Assembly: GCF_901000735.1 (NCBI RefSeq)
Contig: NC_081550.1
Coordinates: forward strand, 14,736,393-14,800,392
Source of the DNA: Corylus avellana
Taxonomy: Eukaryota; Streptophyta; Magnoliopsida; Fagales; Betulaceae
Reading direction: 5' to 3'
Length of the DNA: 64,000 bases
Positions 32,251-43,399 of the stretch are shown here, piece by piece. The first letter of the stretch is position 1, and the number at the start of each line of letters is the position of its first letter. Position numbers and translations under genes: made by a program. The notes beneath the pieces are model-generated. The model had not been told where the DNA came from and searched no databases. It worked only from the letters and a program-made list of their open reading frames with translations.

Positions 32251-32750
32251 AAAAAAAAAAGGTCATTAGCGGCAACCCAAAATCGCCGCTAATGAGGATA
32301 AAGTCGTTGCTATTTACAAATAGCGGTGACATGGTTGGTAGTAATTGGATGGTAATGCCAAGTAGAGGCGACTTTTTGGGTCGCCGCTAATGACCCCCAT
32401 TAGCGATGGTTGCCGCTAATGACTTTTTTTGTCGCCGCAAAAATAGTTTGAAATTGGCCGTGTGTTGCCGCTAATGAGGGGTCATTAGCAGCGACCACTG
32501 AGTCGCCGCTAATAACAGCCCATTAGCGGCGACTCAGTGGTCGCCACTAATGATATTAAAAAAATTAAAAAATAAATAAATAGTGGTGACCTAGAGTCGC
32601 GCCGCTATTCCTTTATCAATAGCGGCGACCACTATTTAAACATCATATGTCGCCGCTAATTATATTAGCAAAATTAAAAAGTAAATAGCGGTGGCCTAGA
32701 GTTGCCGCTAATGGTATTTTAAAAAAATAGCGGCGACAATTAAAAAACAA

Positions 32751-34290
32751 AAAAAACAATAACAAAGCGCTTATAATGAGCATGCAGTTATGGGAACTGC
32801 ATACAAGTAATGAATTACACAATCTTGTTCACATAACTATGACAGCTCAATGACAAGAGTACACTAGAAGAAATGAGAAGTCCCACCCTTTTCCAAAGCC
32901 TAGAAAACCAATAAATAAAAAATTTACAAACATCTAAGATCTATCCCATTAACAAGTAATCACAGAACTATTTGTACTAATCATAATGATTATGCCCACA
33001 ATGGTTTGCTTATGATAATGTAAACATATATAGACAGGGCAAGAGTTGTAAGAATAAAGGGCCTTGGGACAGGTTGAGTGCATGGTTACGGAAGGTGCAA
33101 TAAAATTTGGCTAGAAGACAGGAAGAGAAAAAAGGCCATAAAGCTCATCTCCAGCAAGATTATTAATATTCAGTGACAAGTAAAATTTTAATATGAAATC
33201 TATGTGAAGTTATGGCTATAGTTTGGTGATTAAATAGCATCAACATGTAGAAATCCAGAAACTTCTCAGATGAAATCTAGAACAATGTTACAGATTATAG
33301 TAGACAGATGATAGAGAAATCAAGTTTGATTTTGAAGATTTATAAGTGAGCAACTTTTGGTTCTGAGGATGTGATTCACGTACATAACACTAGGGCAGAT
33401 AAATACAGTACAAAATAAACATATTTTAAATCAATAGTACTACATGAATACAGTCCATAGAGTTACTAAGAAAGTCTGTGTAGCAAGCAACATTATAAAA
33501 TTAATAGTACTAGATGAACCCTTTAAATCAAAGTACTAGGTGTCTGGGACGGAAAGAATATATTAGGTAGCACCGTATGCTCCTCTCTAAGGATAACCAG
33601 AAGGATGTTGATAATTTTCACCATAGGGACAACTAGGAATACTTGGCCACAGGGTTGATGGTGCTGTTTCCTAGGCAGCATATATATATATTACAAAAAC
33701 AACGCTGTTTTTGTTTTCATTTTAATTTTTTGCAATTTTCTTGAAATGATAAAGTGTCAAATAGAGATTGGAGGCTGCAAAATAGCCCTTTTACAGATGG
33801 TCCGGGCCTAAGGGGCTCTCTTTTAGAAATATTAAAATATGTTGTATATATATATATAGCCATAATAAGTAATTGGGGCGTGACATCCCCTAAAATTAGA
33901 GCATTTTTTTTTTCTTTCTTTCATTTTCAGGCTAACCAAACAAGATTCTCATTTTCCGGAAAAAATCCCGAACCCTTCCTATCTTAAGGCACAATATATA
34001 AGTTTTGGGATGGATTCATGCCCAAAAGATAATGATAAAGACAATCGTCTAATGAAGCAAACACCGAACCCTAAAATGTCATACATAATCAACATTTACT
34101 AAAAGACAACATTTTAGACAAACAACATACTTACTTATTAACTGAAAGCAAGCCCGAACACAACATTTTTATTCACCCACAAAGAAAAAGGTAACAACAT
34201 ACAAACGAGAGAATGCATTTTTTTTTTCTTTCATTTTCGGGCTAACCAAACAAGATTCTTATTAAATAAAATTCTAGTTTTAATCGTAAT
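32751..34290. other. Non-coding stretch with a 46-bp direct repeat
   Basis: No gene supported. GCATTTTTTTTTTCTTTC-type sequence followed by GGCTAACCAAACAAGATTCT occurs at 33901-33952 and again at 34216-34265, enclosing about 310 bp. The phrase ACAAACGAGAGAATG at about 34201 also occurs near 7227, beside the other aspartic protease copy. Confidence 0.6.
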
Positions 34291-35740
34291 TTAGTATTTG
34301 GTGCAATCAGTCGGCTTGAAAGAGAGTATCATATTTTCCATATCATACCCGATCTAAAAATTTGATTGAGCAAAGCCTCCATATATGCTACTGTTATAAT
34401 CTGAAATACGAAAGGCAAAGTAGAAAATCCCATGTTGTGATGAAATGAATGTGTTCATGGGTAAGAGCACCATGTCTGCACCCTCAAAATGGACGATCAA
34501 AATTGGTCCGGCCAGATTATTTTCACTTCTATAGCAAAGATGTGGAAAATTTTCCCAATGGGACGCAACCTAATTTGCTCATTCACTTCTGCCACCAAGC
34601 GAAGGTAAAGATCTTGTGGAACATACATATTTGGAGTTCCTGAATCGAGAAACACGTTTCCCTCGAAAACCGTACCCAAAGGGTCATAAGGCAAATATTT
34701 ATCTCCAACACTAATTCCTCTTACTGTGACAGAATACAAAGGGGTGTCTCGACATATTAAAGGTGTTGAAACCACGTCATCGCCGGAAACTTGACTACCA
34801 CTACCAAAAGTCATCTTGCTAGGAATGTTAGGATCAGTACCAAATGGGGTGAAGCAATGGGAGAAGCTCTTGCTATCGAAGGTGGAAGCTATTTGAGAAA
34901 CAAAAGATAAACTCCCTCCTCTTAAACCAATGATTCCAATATCATGGTCAATGAAAATCCCGTTGTCGTTGTGACCACACCCAACAATGTCCATGGAAAC
35001 TTGTTCCCCTAAGGTGGAAGTCAGGGTGACAGTTTCTTTGGCCAAAACACCTTGAGAAAATGAACCATCTGCATACCTGCAAGTATAATTGCAATGATTT
35101 TCAGAAGAACACTTGCTTGCTAGATCACATTCTTGGGAGTCACAAGAAATGTCACTATATGTTGACGACTTTGAAGGGTCGAATAGAGGATAAATCTGAT
35201 TGTAGCACCCATCACAAGGCACACATTGTGTCCAAATAAGGTCACTACCAGCATGTATACAAATATATATAAGAGACATTCTTATCATATGAAAAAAATT
35301 TATTCGCTTGTTCTTACCAAAAGACGATAAATATTTTTATTTTACGTCCTTTTATAAGTAAAGGCCTTTAAATTGACTTTAACTACGTCAATTGTTTGTA
35401 TAAATAAGGTTGTTTTATGAAAAAAAAAATGACATATATAAAACATTGTTTTCTAGGAAAAGACATTAAAAAATAACAATGTTTAATTACCTGTATCGAC
35501 GAGGCCATAGAAGTCTACGGGTGGTGTCCCCATGGAGAGCTTCATGATATTATCAGTCTTGTATGATGTTACTTCTGATTGGAGGGTATTTGGATGGACT
35601 TTGAAGGGAGATTTTGGAGAGCCTCGTCGCATTAACTCAACAGTAAATCCACCATTGCTAGCATTAATAACTGTAACTAAAAACCCCATAATAAGATAAT
35701 TGGAGAGAATAGTAACAACCACAAAGCGTGAATAAAACAT
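34291..35740 (-). pseudogene. Aspartic protease (CDR1/nepenthesin-like), copy 2, dead
   Basis: Paralogue of 7776-9084 with the same two-exon layout. Exon 1, 35740-35491, carries a signal-peptide-like FVVVTILSNYLIMGFLVTVI and ends in DTG. Exon 2, from about 35240, has SDLIWTQCVPCDGC, the flap region, and the second catalytic motif VFLDSGTP with Asp intact. Three lesions are seen. The acceptor is TG where copy 1 has AG (near 35231). A one-base loss near 34555 shifts the frame. TAG at 34356-34354 replaces the TTG of copy 1, 23 codons before the end. The next in-frame ATG of exon 2 (35288) would lack the signal and first Asp. Start chosen at MFYSRF by alignment to copy 1. Confidence 0.87.
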
Positions 35741-35975
35741 GATGATATGACTCCCTTGTGGCAATGTAGAGAACACTAGATTTGGAACTGTGTTATAACC
35801 CTAAACACACCAGGGGTGGGTAACTCATTGTGCAAAGTGCCTAGGTTTTCTCTCTAGGTTTTACCCTGGCATTCGACTAGCGGTGTAGGCAAGTATCCTG
35901 CCGGAGATCGGACGAGGAAGGAAACAGTGCGATTTTGTTATTCAATGACTAGAACGGAAGCTGGAGCCTGTCAAT

Positions 35976-37465
35976 ATGGAAGGGGTGGCGTTTCTCACAA
36001 CTAGAGAGCAAACCGGAATCACCATTACAGATGGGGACATAGCTGTGAATCGTGAGAAGGGCGAGAGGTGCTTGATTGGCAGAGTTAGGACGGATAAGAA
36101 GATTAATAAAGAAGTTTTCAGGAAATCTATATCTCGCTTACGGCGCACGACGAAGTCTATATCCTTCAAATAAATTCAAGAAAACCTCTGGGTATTTGAA
36201 TTTTTCGATGAAGCGGACAAAAAACGTGTTATGGAAGGCCGGCCATGGGCATATGAGAGACAGATCATGGTGCTTGATGAGTTCAATGGGAGCATACTAC
36301 CTTCTCAACTGGAATTCCGTCATACTCCTTGTTGGATCCAGGTTCATGACATGCCACTTAACTGCATATCGAGAATGGTGGGGAGAAAAATTGGGGAGAC
36401 TTTGGGAATCCTAGAGGAGGTGGATGTGGTGGGGGATGGATCGAGATGGGGTCGGTACCTGAGGTTGAGAGTCAGAATCGACATCACAAAACCTCTAGAA
36501 AGGGGGAGAACATTACATCGTAGGTGTCAATCAGTATGGGTGAATTTCAAGTATGAAAACCTTTCCTTGTTTTGCTTCCATTGTGGCTGTATTGTGCATT
36601 GAGAGAAGGGTTGTAGCTCTAAACAATACAAGTGGCTGCACATACCGGAGGGGAAGCTGGAGTGGGGTGTCGTGCTGAGGGCAGACAATCCTCGTCGAAA
36701 AATTGAGGGGAGGAACATCAAGTCAAATGGGGAGGGGTGGAACTCATCCATGCAGGGGGCAACGACGTCGGGCGGAGAGAAGAGCTACCTGGCTTCTCCA
36801 GAAATGGAATGTAGCAACTTTGAAGGCAACCCTAGGAATCAAGCACTCCCATAATGGCACGATTTAATTGCCATGTTAGGAACCTTGGAGATACGCCCCC
36901 ACAGTCAAATGCCCCAATTCCAAGAAAGGAAGGAGGGAAAGAATAAGAAGTAGAGGGAAAGAATAAGACGTTGAGAGCTTTATAGCTGTTACCAAAAAGA
37001 GCTTCGAAAAAGGAGTAGAGGAGGGAAAGAATAAGAAGGAAGGGGTGGTCCCTACTGGATCACCTGCCATGTCACTAAGAAGCTTTAAACAGGCAGCTAG
37101 AGGTGGGATGCGTCTTACTCCTGATGGGGGCCCACGTGCTAGAGGAAAGGAGGATACTACAAGGGTTACTTTGGCAGCTAAGGGTCAGGAGATTATTGCA
37201 AAAGGCCCAAAGCGTAAGAGGAAACCCAGCCCAGGAGTGGACAACACTCGTACTGACGGTAGAATGAAGCAAAGATTGAGTAAAAGTTCACAACAGGCTT
37301 GGGCGAAAAAGCCTTGTACCAATCTAGGTGGACCCAGTTGTGGGAAGAGGTATGATGCTAAGTCTTTGGTGATCGAAGTAGTGGGGACAGAAGGTAAAGA
37401 TGGAGACATTCTTGGGGAACCTCATGTTTTATTACACAGTTCTGCAGCCCCGCTGAGAACCATGA
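35976..37465 (+). pseudogene. LINE ORF1 (DUF4283, zinc knuckle), broken
   Basis: ATG at 35976 (MEGVAFLTTREQTGITI). DUF4283 spans about 36060-36520, with CLIGRVRTDKKINKEVF, MEGRPWAYERQIMVL and RVRIDITKPLERGR. The zinc knuckle is FCFHCGCIVH, and then TGA replaces the next residue (about 36601). An earlier TAA lies at 36171-36173. A basic tail runs 37045-37465 and reads in frame into the ORF2 start, unlike the overlapping arrangement of the other copies. Confidence 0.85.
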
Positions 37466-40400
37466 TTCTCCTTAGTTGGAACTGCCGGGGGCTTGGGAAC
37501 CCCCGTGCAATTTGCGATCTTCATTGATTGGTGAATGAAAAGAGACCCGACATTTTGTTTCTCATGGAAACAAAATGTAATAAGAATAAAATGGAGGTTA
37601 TCAAGCTGAGGCTGGGTTTCTTTGGCTCTTTTGCGGTGGACTCAATTGGGCGTAGTGGGGGATTGGCTTTGCTGTGGCAGGAGGATAGCGATGTCACTAT
37701 TGTAAACTATTTGCACCATCATATTAATGCAGAAGTGGGAGCCCAAACAGAGAATAAAATATGGAAACTCATTGGTTTCTATGGCCACCCGGACCTAGCC
37801 AAGAGACATGAAGCGTGGAACCTGTTGAAATTTCTCAAAGATCTAAATCCCTGCCTGTGGTCGTGTTTTGAAGACTTTAACGAGATCGTTGACAACTTGG
37901 AAAAATGGGGAGCAGCAATTAGAAGGGACAGTTAGATGGAGATGTTCAGAGACACTTTGGAATTTTGCTGTCTCAATGATCTGGGTTTCATTAGTTCGAA
38001 ATACACCTGGAATAATTGCAGGGACAATGCAGAATTTACAAAGGAGAGGCTTTATCATGCTCTTGGCAATTTGGAGTGGTGCGATCTGTTTCAGGAGACT
38101 GTAGTTAACATCCTACTTACTATTTCCTCTGACCATAAACCAGTGTTGATTCAGTGTGGTGTTACTAAAAGTTAGACCATTATAAAGATGAAGGTGTTTC
38201 TTTTTTAGAAGAGCTGGACTCTAGCTGATGACTTCCATGTGGTTGTTAAGAAGGCTTGGGAGGAGGGGCCCACGGTGGAAAGCAAGCTGACGAAGATTAA
38301 AGGAAAGCTGTGCCTTTGCTCCAAGCTTTTGAGTAAGTGGAGCAGGGAAAAAAGTTTGGCAAGTTGCACCAAGATTTGAATACAAAGACTACCCAATTGG
38401 AAGCTTTCCAACAAAATGAAGGTCTTCACAATAAAGAGGAAATTCACAGACTACAGGGTGAGATTGATGAAATTTTGAAAATGGAAGATGTGAAATGGCA
38501 ACAACGGGCCAAGCAAAATTGGTACAAATGGGGAGATTGAAACACTCCATTTTTCCATGCTTGGGCATCTCAAAGGCCCTGCACAAACTGTATAGACAAA
38601 ATTTTTGACTTATTCGGTTGTGAGCATGTAGAGCAGGAGGAGGTGTGCAATGCTTTCTCTGATTTTTATTCAAATATATTCATTACGGGTGGCACTTGGG
38701 GAGTTGAGGATTGCTGGGCAGGCATACAACCCACTATTAAAGAAGATATGAATTATTCTCTTTTGAGAGAATTCACAGCTATAGAAGTAAAAAACATGCA
38801 CTGGGTCAGATGACTCCTCTTAAATCACAGGGCCCAGACGGCTTCACTGCAGGATTTTTTCAGAAGTCATGGGAAACAGTGGGGGAGGAGTTATGTACAG
38901 CTTTGTTGGGTTTTCTAAATAGTGGTTTTTTTGATCCTATAATTAATGCAACTTACATAGCACTGATCCCAAAAAAGGAAAAAACCCATTAGTGTTGTTG
39001 AATTCCATCCAATTAGCTTGTGCAATGTGTTATATAAAATTATTGCTAAGGTCTTGGCAAACAGGTTGAAAAAAGTTTTGAATGGTATAATTTCCTCAAT
39101 TCAAAGTGCTTTCATCCTTGGTTGTCTTATCACTGACAATTTACTTGTGGCTTTTGAGGCTCTTCATACTATGAATGGAAGGCTCAAAGGTCGTAAGGGT
39201 TTTATGGCACTAAAACTGAATATGAGTAAGGCGTACGATAGGGTGGAGTAGAGGTATTTGGAGGCAGTTATGCTTAAAATGGGTTTCGCATTAAGATGGG
39301 TCCAGCTAATTATGACTTGTGTCAGCACTGTTTCTTACTCAGTTTTGGTGAATGGCCAACCTTATGGAGCTATTATCTGTCTTGGGGAATCAAACAGGGT
39401 GATCCCCTCTCACCCTACCTATTTATCCTATGTGCAGAAGGTTTGAGATCTTTGCTGAGAAGGGCTAAATCCAACCATGAGTTGACAGGCCTAGCTATTT
39501 CAAGAGGAGGAATTCGTATTAACCACTTGTTTCTCACAGACGACAGTTTGTTGTTTTCCAGGGCTAATCTTTTCAAGTGGCTGAAAATTCAGGAGATTCT
39601 TGAAATCTATGAGCGGGCATCAAGGCAAAGACTTAATAGGGATAAAACTTCCCTCTTTTTCAGCAAGAATACAAAGAAGGAAACACGGGATCATCTCATG
39701 GGAGTTGTTGGCGATCGATCAACTCAATGCTATGAAAAGTACTTGGGCCTTCCAGCCCTCATCGGCAGGTCTAGGACACGGTCCTTCCTTAATATTCAAT
39801 GAAGGATTTGGGTTAGACTCCAAGGTTGGAATGAGAAGTTTTTGTCACAAGCCGGAAAGGAAGTATTGATAAAGGCACTTATCCAAGCAATTCCCACCTA
39901 CACGATGAGTATTTTCTGGTTACCAAAAGCCTTGTGTCGTCAGATTAATTCCATGATGATGAGGTTTTGGTTGGGGCATAGAGAGAACTTGTCACATGTA
40001 GCTTGGTTGAGTTGGGGAAAACTGAGTCTTTCCAAAGATGAAGGGGGATTGGGTTTTCGGGATATTGAAGTTTTCAATCAAACTTTGCTAGCCAAACAAG
40101 GTTGGTGCATTCTTCAAAACCCAGACTCTTTAGTGGGTTAGATTTTTAAAGGAAAATAGTTCTCAGACGGTTCTTTTTTGGACTCAAACTTGGGGAGGAA
40201 CCCATCTTATGCTTGGCAAAGCATTTGGGGAGCTAAGAGCACACTTATGGAAGGGCCGCTATGGAGGGTTGGCGATGGGAAATCTATTAAAATTTGGGAA
40301 GACAAATGGATCCCAGCAACTCTTACAAACAAGATCCAATCACCAATCACCTCACTCCCAAGGGACACTCGGGTGTGCGAATTGATTGACCAAGATAAAT

Positions 40401-41545
40401 GGTGGTGGAACATTTAGCTCCTTAAAGAACTCTTTTCTGAAACAGAGGTGGGTAGTATAAGTAGCTTAGTGATGCCCGGGTAGACATGCAGACCAGCTAG
40501 TATGGGGAAGTACAAAGAATGTTGTCTTCACTGTCCGTAGTGCATTCCATCTAGCGAGGGCAGTTTTCGGGTGGGAACTAGGTTCGAGCTCAAGTTGGCA
40601 GTCCTTGAAGGATCTATGGAGAAAGATTTGGAGTATTATGGGATCAAAAGTTTTGCAAATGTTTTTGTGGAAAGCTTGTCAAGATATACTCCCTACAAGA
40701 GAAAATTTGCATTGACGAAGGATCAGCCTTGACTCTCTATGTCCAGCGTGTGGATTATTTGTGGAATCTATGGGGCATATCCTATGGAGTTGCCAATCGG
40801 GCAGGGATGTCTGGTTGGAGGGCCCAAAAATTTTACAAAAATCCATAACAATGAGGGAGGATTCATGGAGACTATTCTGACACTTAATGGGGAAATGGAT
40901 GAGGAGAATTTTCTTCTTTTTGCCACTGTAGCCCACCAACTCTGGTTTCATAGGAATGCCTTGGTGCATGGGGGAACTTTCCAGGCCCCTACAGAGGTGT
41001 TGAGATAGGCAAAGGAGCAGCTGGAAAATTTTGCCATAGCCGAATCATCTCGTCAAACAAAAGAGGGAGTTCCGGGGACCATTAATTAGGGACAAACTGT
41101 GGGAGAAGCCACCTGTAGACTGCGTAAAGTTAATTGGGTTGCCTCGATATCCAAAGATTTGGGTCTGATGGGGGTGGGGATCATCCTACGGGACCATGAA
41201 GGGGCTGTCCTAGCTTCTTTCTGTACTTCCAAACCAAGTATTGTGGATCCAGTATCAGCAGAAGCGATGGGCGGTTGGCACGCAACTAAGGTGGTTCACC
41301 TCCTTGGAGTGAGGAAGATCATTCTTGAGGGTGACGCCTTGGAGGTGGTTCGAGTGCTGCGGTACGAAGGGATATGGTGTGGAAGTTACGGCCTGGTGGT
41401 AGAAGAAGTTAGAAGAAACTTACATCATCTGCTGGAATGGCCGGTGAATCACGTCAATAGACAGGCCAACATGTCGGCACACGAGTTAGCTAAATATGCT
41501 GTGATAAAAAATAAAAATAAAAATAAAAAATTGGCCTATTTATAA
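37462..41545 (+). pseudogene. LINE ORF2 (endonuclease, RT, RNase H), broken
   Basis: ATG at 37462 (MILLSWNCRGLGNPRAICDL), stop at 37525-37527. The endonuclease continues (METKCNKNKM, EDFNEI in place of GDFNEI, SDHKPVL). RT blocks lie in several frames from 38810 to 39860: MTPLKSQGPDGF, LNMSKAYDRVE, GIKQGDPLSPYLF, and LTDDSLLF where FADD is expected. RNase H at 41100-41500 has ILRDHEGAVLASF, EGDALEVV and NMSAHELAKYA. The changed GDFN and FADD motifs suggest loss of both activities, beyond the frame breaks. Confidence 0.9.
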
Positions 41546-41563
41546 TTGAATATGTTGGTTAGA

Positions 41564-41663
41564 NNNNNNNNNNNNNNNNNNNNNNNNNNNNNNNNNNNNN
41601 NNNNNNNNNNNNNNNNNNNNNNNNNNNNNNNNNNNNNNNNNNNNNNNNNNNNNNNNNNNNNNN
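41564..41663. other. Assembly gap, 100 N
   Basis: The gap lies between the LINE tail and the 3' end of the carbonic anhydrase gene; the stop codon at 41793 is clear of it. Confidence 0.95.
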
Positions 41664-41792
41664 TAGATTATGACAGAAAAGTACATACAATAGGTAATAA
41701 TTAGGGCCTAAATTGTTCAACCCACAACATATTTCTCCCACTTCTAAAACCATGTAATATTTGTTGAGTGATTGCTGTAAAATCATAAGATT

Positions 41793-43210
41793 TTAATCTT
41801 CTTTGCCTTCACTTGGTCTATAAAGATGCACTGAGCGCCTGTTTATTGGTTGTAGTGGTCGTGCATTAGTATTTGAATCCTGAAAAATAAAAAATAAAAA
41901 TCAGCCAGCATAAATTGCATGCATGTAATATATATAATACAGTATTTTACACTATATTATATATATGCTGTATTTTTGTGTATAAAAAAAATAAAAAATT
42001 AAAAAAAATAAAAAATAAAAAAGCTGCATGCATGTTTCATATATATGGGAATGTTTAGTATATACTCACATCATGAACGGCCACACGAAGCAACCTGATT
42101 TGTTCAAGTGAAACAGTCCTCACCTGATGCATCATGAGTTAATTAATACAAATTAATTACAATTTGAGTTTCTTTTTTTTAAAAAAAAAAAAAAAATTGT
42201 TAATTAGTTGAAATATTGAAGGGATTGGAAGCAAATTAAATTACCTTTTTGACTATAGTCCACACAACATTTTGAGTACATGGGGGAACTGTGAGGGAGC
42301 CAATATATCTGTAATACTTTCTACTCCCTATCTTTATATTCTTTGGGTTCACAATGCCTGCTGCACTCACTGCTTCGCTAGTATTAGTAATAGCTGCTAA
42401 ATGATCCGTCAACTATATATTCAAAAACACAACACCCATTAGAGACACAAAGAAAGGCGAATTAAAAAAAGAGAGACATGTTTGATGTAATTCTCTGGTA
42501 CATCGGGTTTCGGAAAATACTTACCGATGATAAGAAAGAATCAGGGCGGCCAAGCTTGTAAATGATTCCAACAACAGCAATCTTTCCATCTGAGCTCTCA
42601 TGAAGCATGTGAGCCTCCATATCAAACCTCTGGCCATCGATTGTGTGTTCAGAAGGGGAGTGCCAGTGGCACTGTTTCAGTTCATATTGGGTTCCATTTA
42701 TTTCAATATATCCTGCATCACCTTCCCATTTCAGCTGCACAAATCATTCAAAAAAGAAAGGTTAGCTTTTTTTTTTTTTTTTTGAAAGATTTATTAATTT
42801 ATAGCTCGATCTCCCTCTCGTTTTGCTTACCATCATGTCATGGCCCCTGTTGGTAATAGTTGCATTGGAGGGATTGTAACTCCTCTTAAGTCTCCCTAAA
42901 TGGGAAACTACTTCAACTCTCTCATCCAACAAATCAATTGGAGATTGCATTGATCCATTTTTACACATGCTCCATTCTGGGTGAAGCTCTCCCCAATGAG
43001 CTGGTCCCTTTCCGCTTTTTTCATCATAATCAAATTCTCTCTCATCATCTGCACCATTAATAAGATTTTAAGGATGAAAAAAATGGAAAAAAAAAAAGAA
43101 ACACATAAATAAAAAGTTAATTACGAACCAACTTCTTGAGATGTTGAATTGAGAACAAGAAGAAGAAAGAAACTGCAAAACAAGAAATGGGTAATTCCCA
43201 GTTTCATCAT
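41793..43210 (-). CDS. Alpha carbonic anhydrase, secreted, six exons, 272 aa
   Basis: Catalyses reversible hydration of CO2 to bicarbonate, probably outside the plasma membrane or after ER entry. Exons: 43210-43129, 43048-42831, 42734-42525, 42412-42245, 42123-42070, 41879-41793. All have GT-AG ends and phases that join without a stop. A signal peptide ([20 protein letters not shown]) opens it. Zinc ligands H123 and H125 lie in [10 protein letters not shown] and H142 in MEAHMLHES; the proton-shuttle His is H97 (NRGHD). C56 and C215 are placed for the conserved disulfide. The C-terminus is complete (RPLQPINRR...). Length and exon count fit plant alpha-CA genes. It is the best-supported host gene here. 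The first donor (G|GTTCGT) is weak but gives the only open join. The next codon after the first Met is also Met (43207), so either could start. Confidence 0.93.
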
Positions 43211-43274
43211 TTTGTTTTTGGGCTTTCGAATGTTTGAAGTGTTGTGGGGGGAGAGGGTTGAGCACTTTGGCTCC

Positions 43275-43281
43275 TTATATA
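43275..43281 (-). promoter_or_regulatory. TATA box of the carbonic anhydrase gene
   Basis: CTATATAAGG on the minus strand, about 65 bp upstream of the start codon, a normal plant distance when the leader is short. Confidence 0.65.
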
Positions 43282-43399
43282 GAAGCATGTACCATCTCTG
43301 AATCTCTCTCTGTAATATGAATATAGAAAACGTGGTTTGACTTTCAATATGTTATTTGTCTTACTTTGTCGCTCAATTGACGTAGAGTCCATTTGATTT

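Larger units (their letters stand above)
31620..32750. repeat. AGCGGCGAC motif array (CACTA-type subterminal repeats)
   Basis: More than 25 copies of TTAGCGGCGACC or its reverse complement GTCGCCGCTAATG occur in two blocks (31620-31925 and 32262-32740). Motifs of this form are common in the subterminal regions of plant CACTA transposons. The second block begins just after AACTACAAAAAAAAAAGG at 32249, one base off the CACTACAA terminus of that family. No transposase and no opposite end were found, so it is at best a truncated or non-autonomous element. Confidence 0.65.
35800..41545 (+). mobile_element. L1-type LINE, full-length layout, decayed
   Basis: Plus-strand element with 5' leader, ORF1 (DUF4283 and zinc-knuckle remnant), endonuclease, reverse transcriptase, zf-RVT and RNase H. 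It ends in an A-rich tail (AAAAATAAAAATAAAAAT, 41504-41530). Many stops and frameshifts make it inactive. It is the same lineage as the element at 56949-62498. The exact 5' end is unclear, between about 35770 and 35860, just upstream of the dead protease. Confidence 0.9.
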
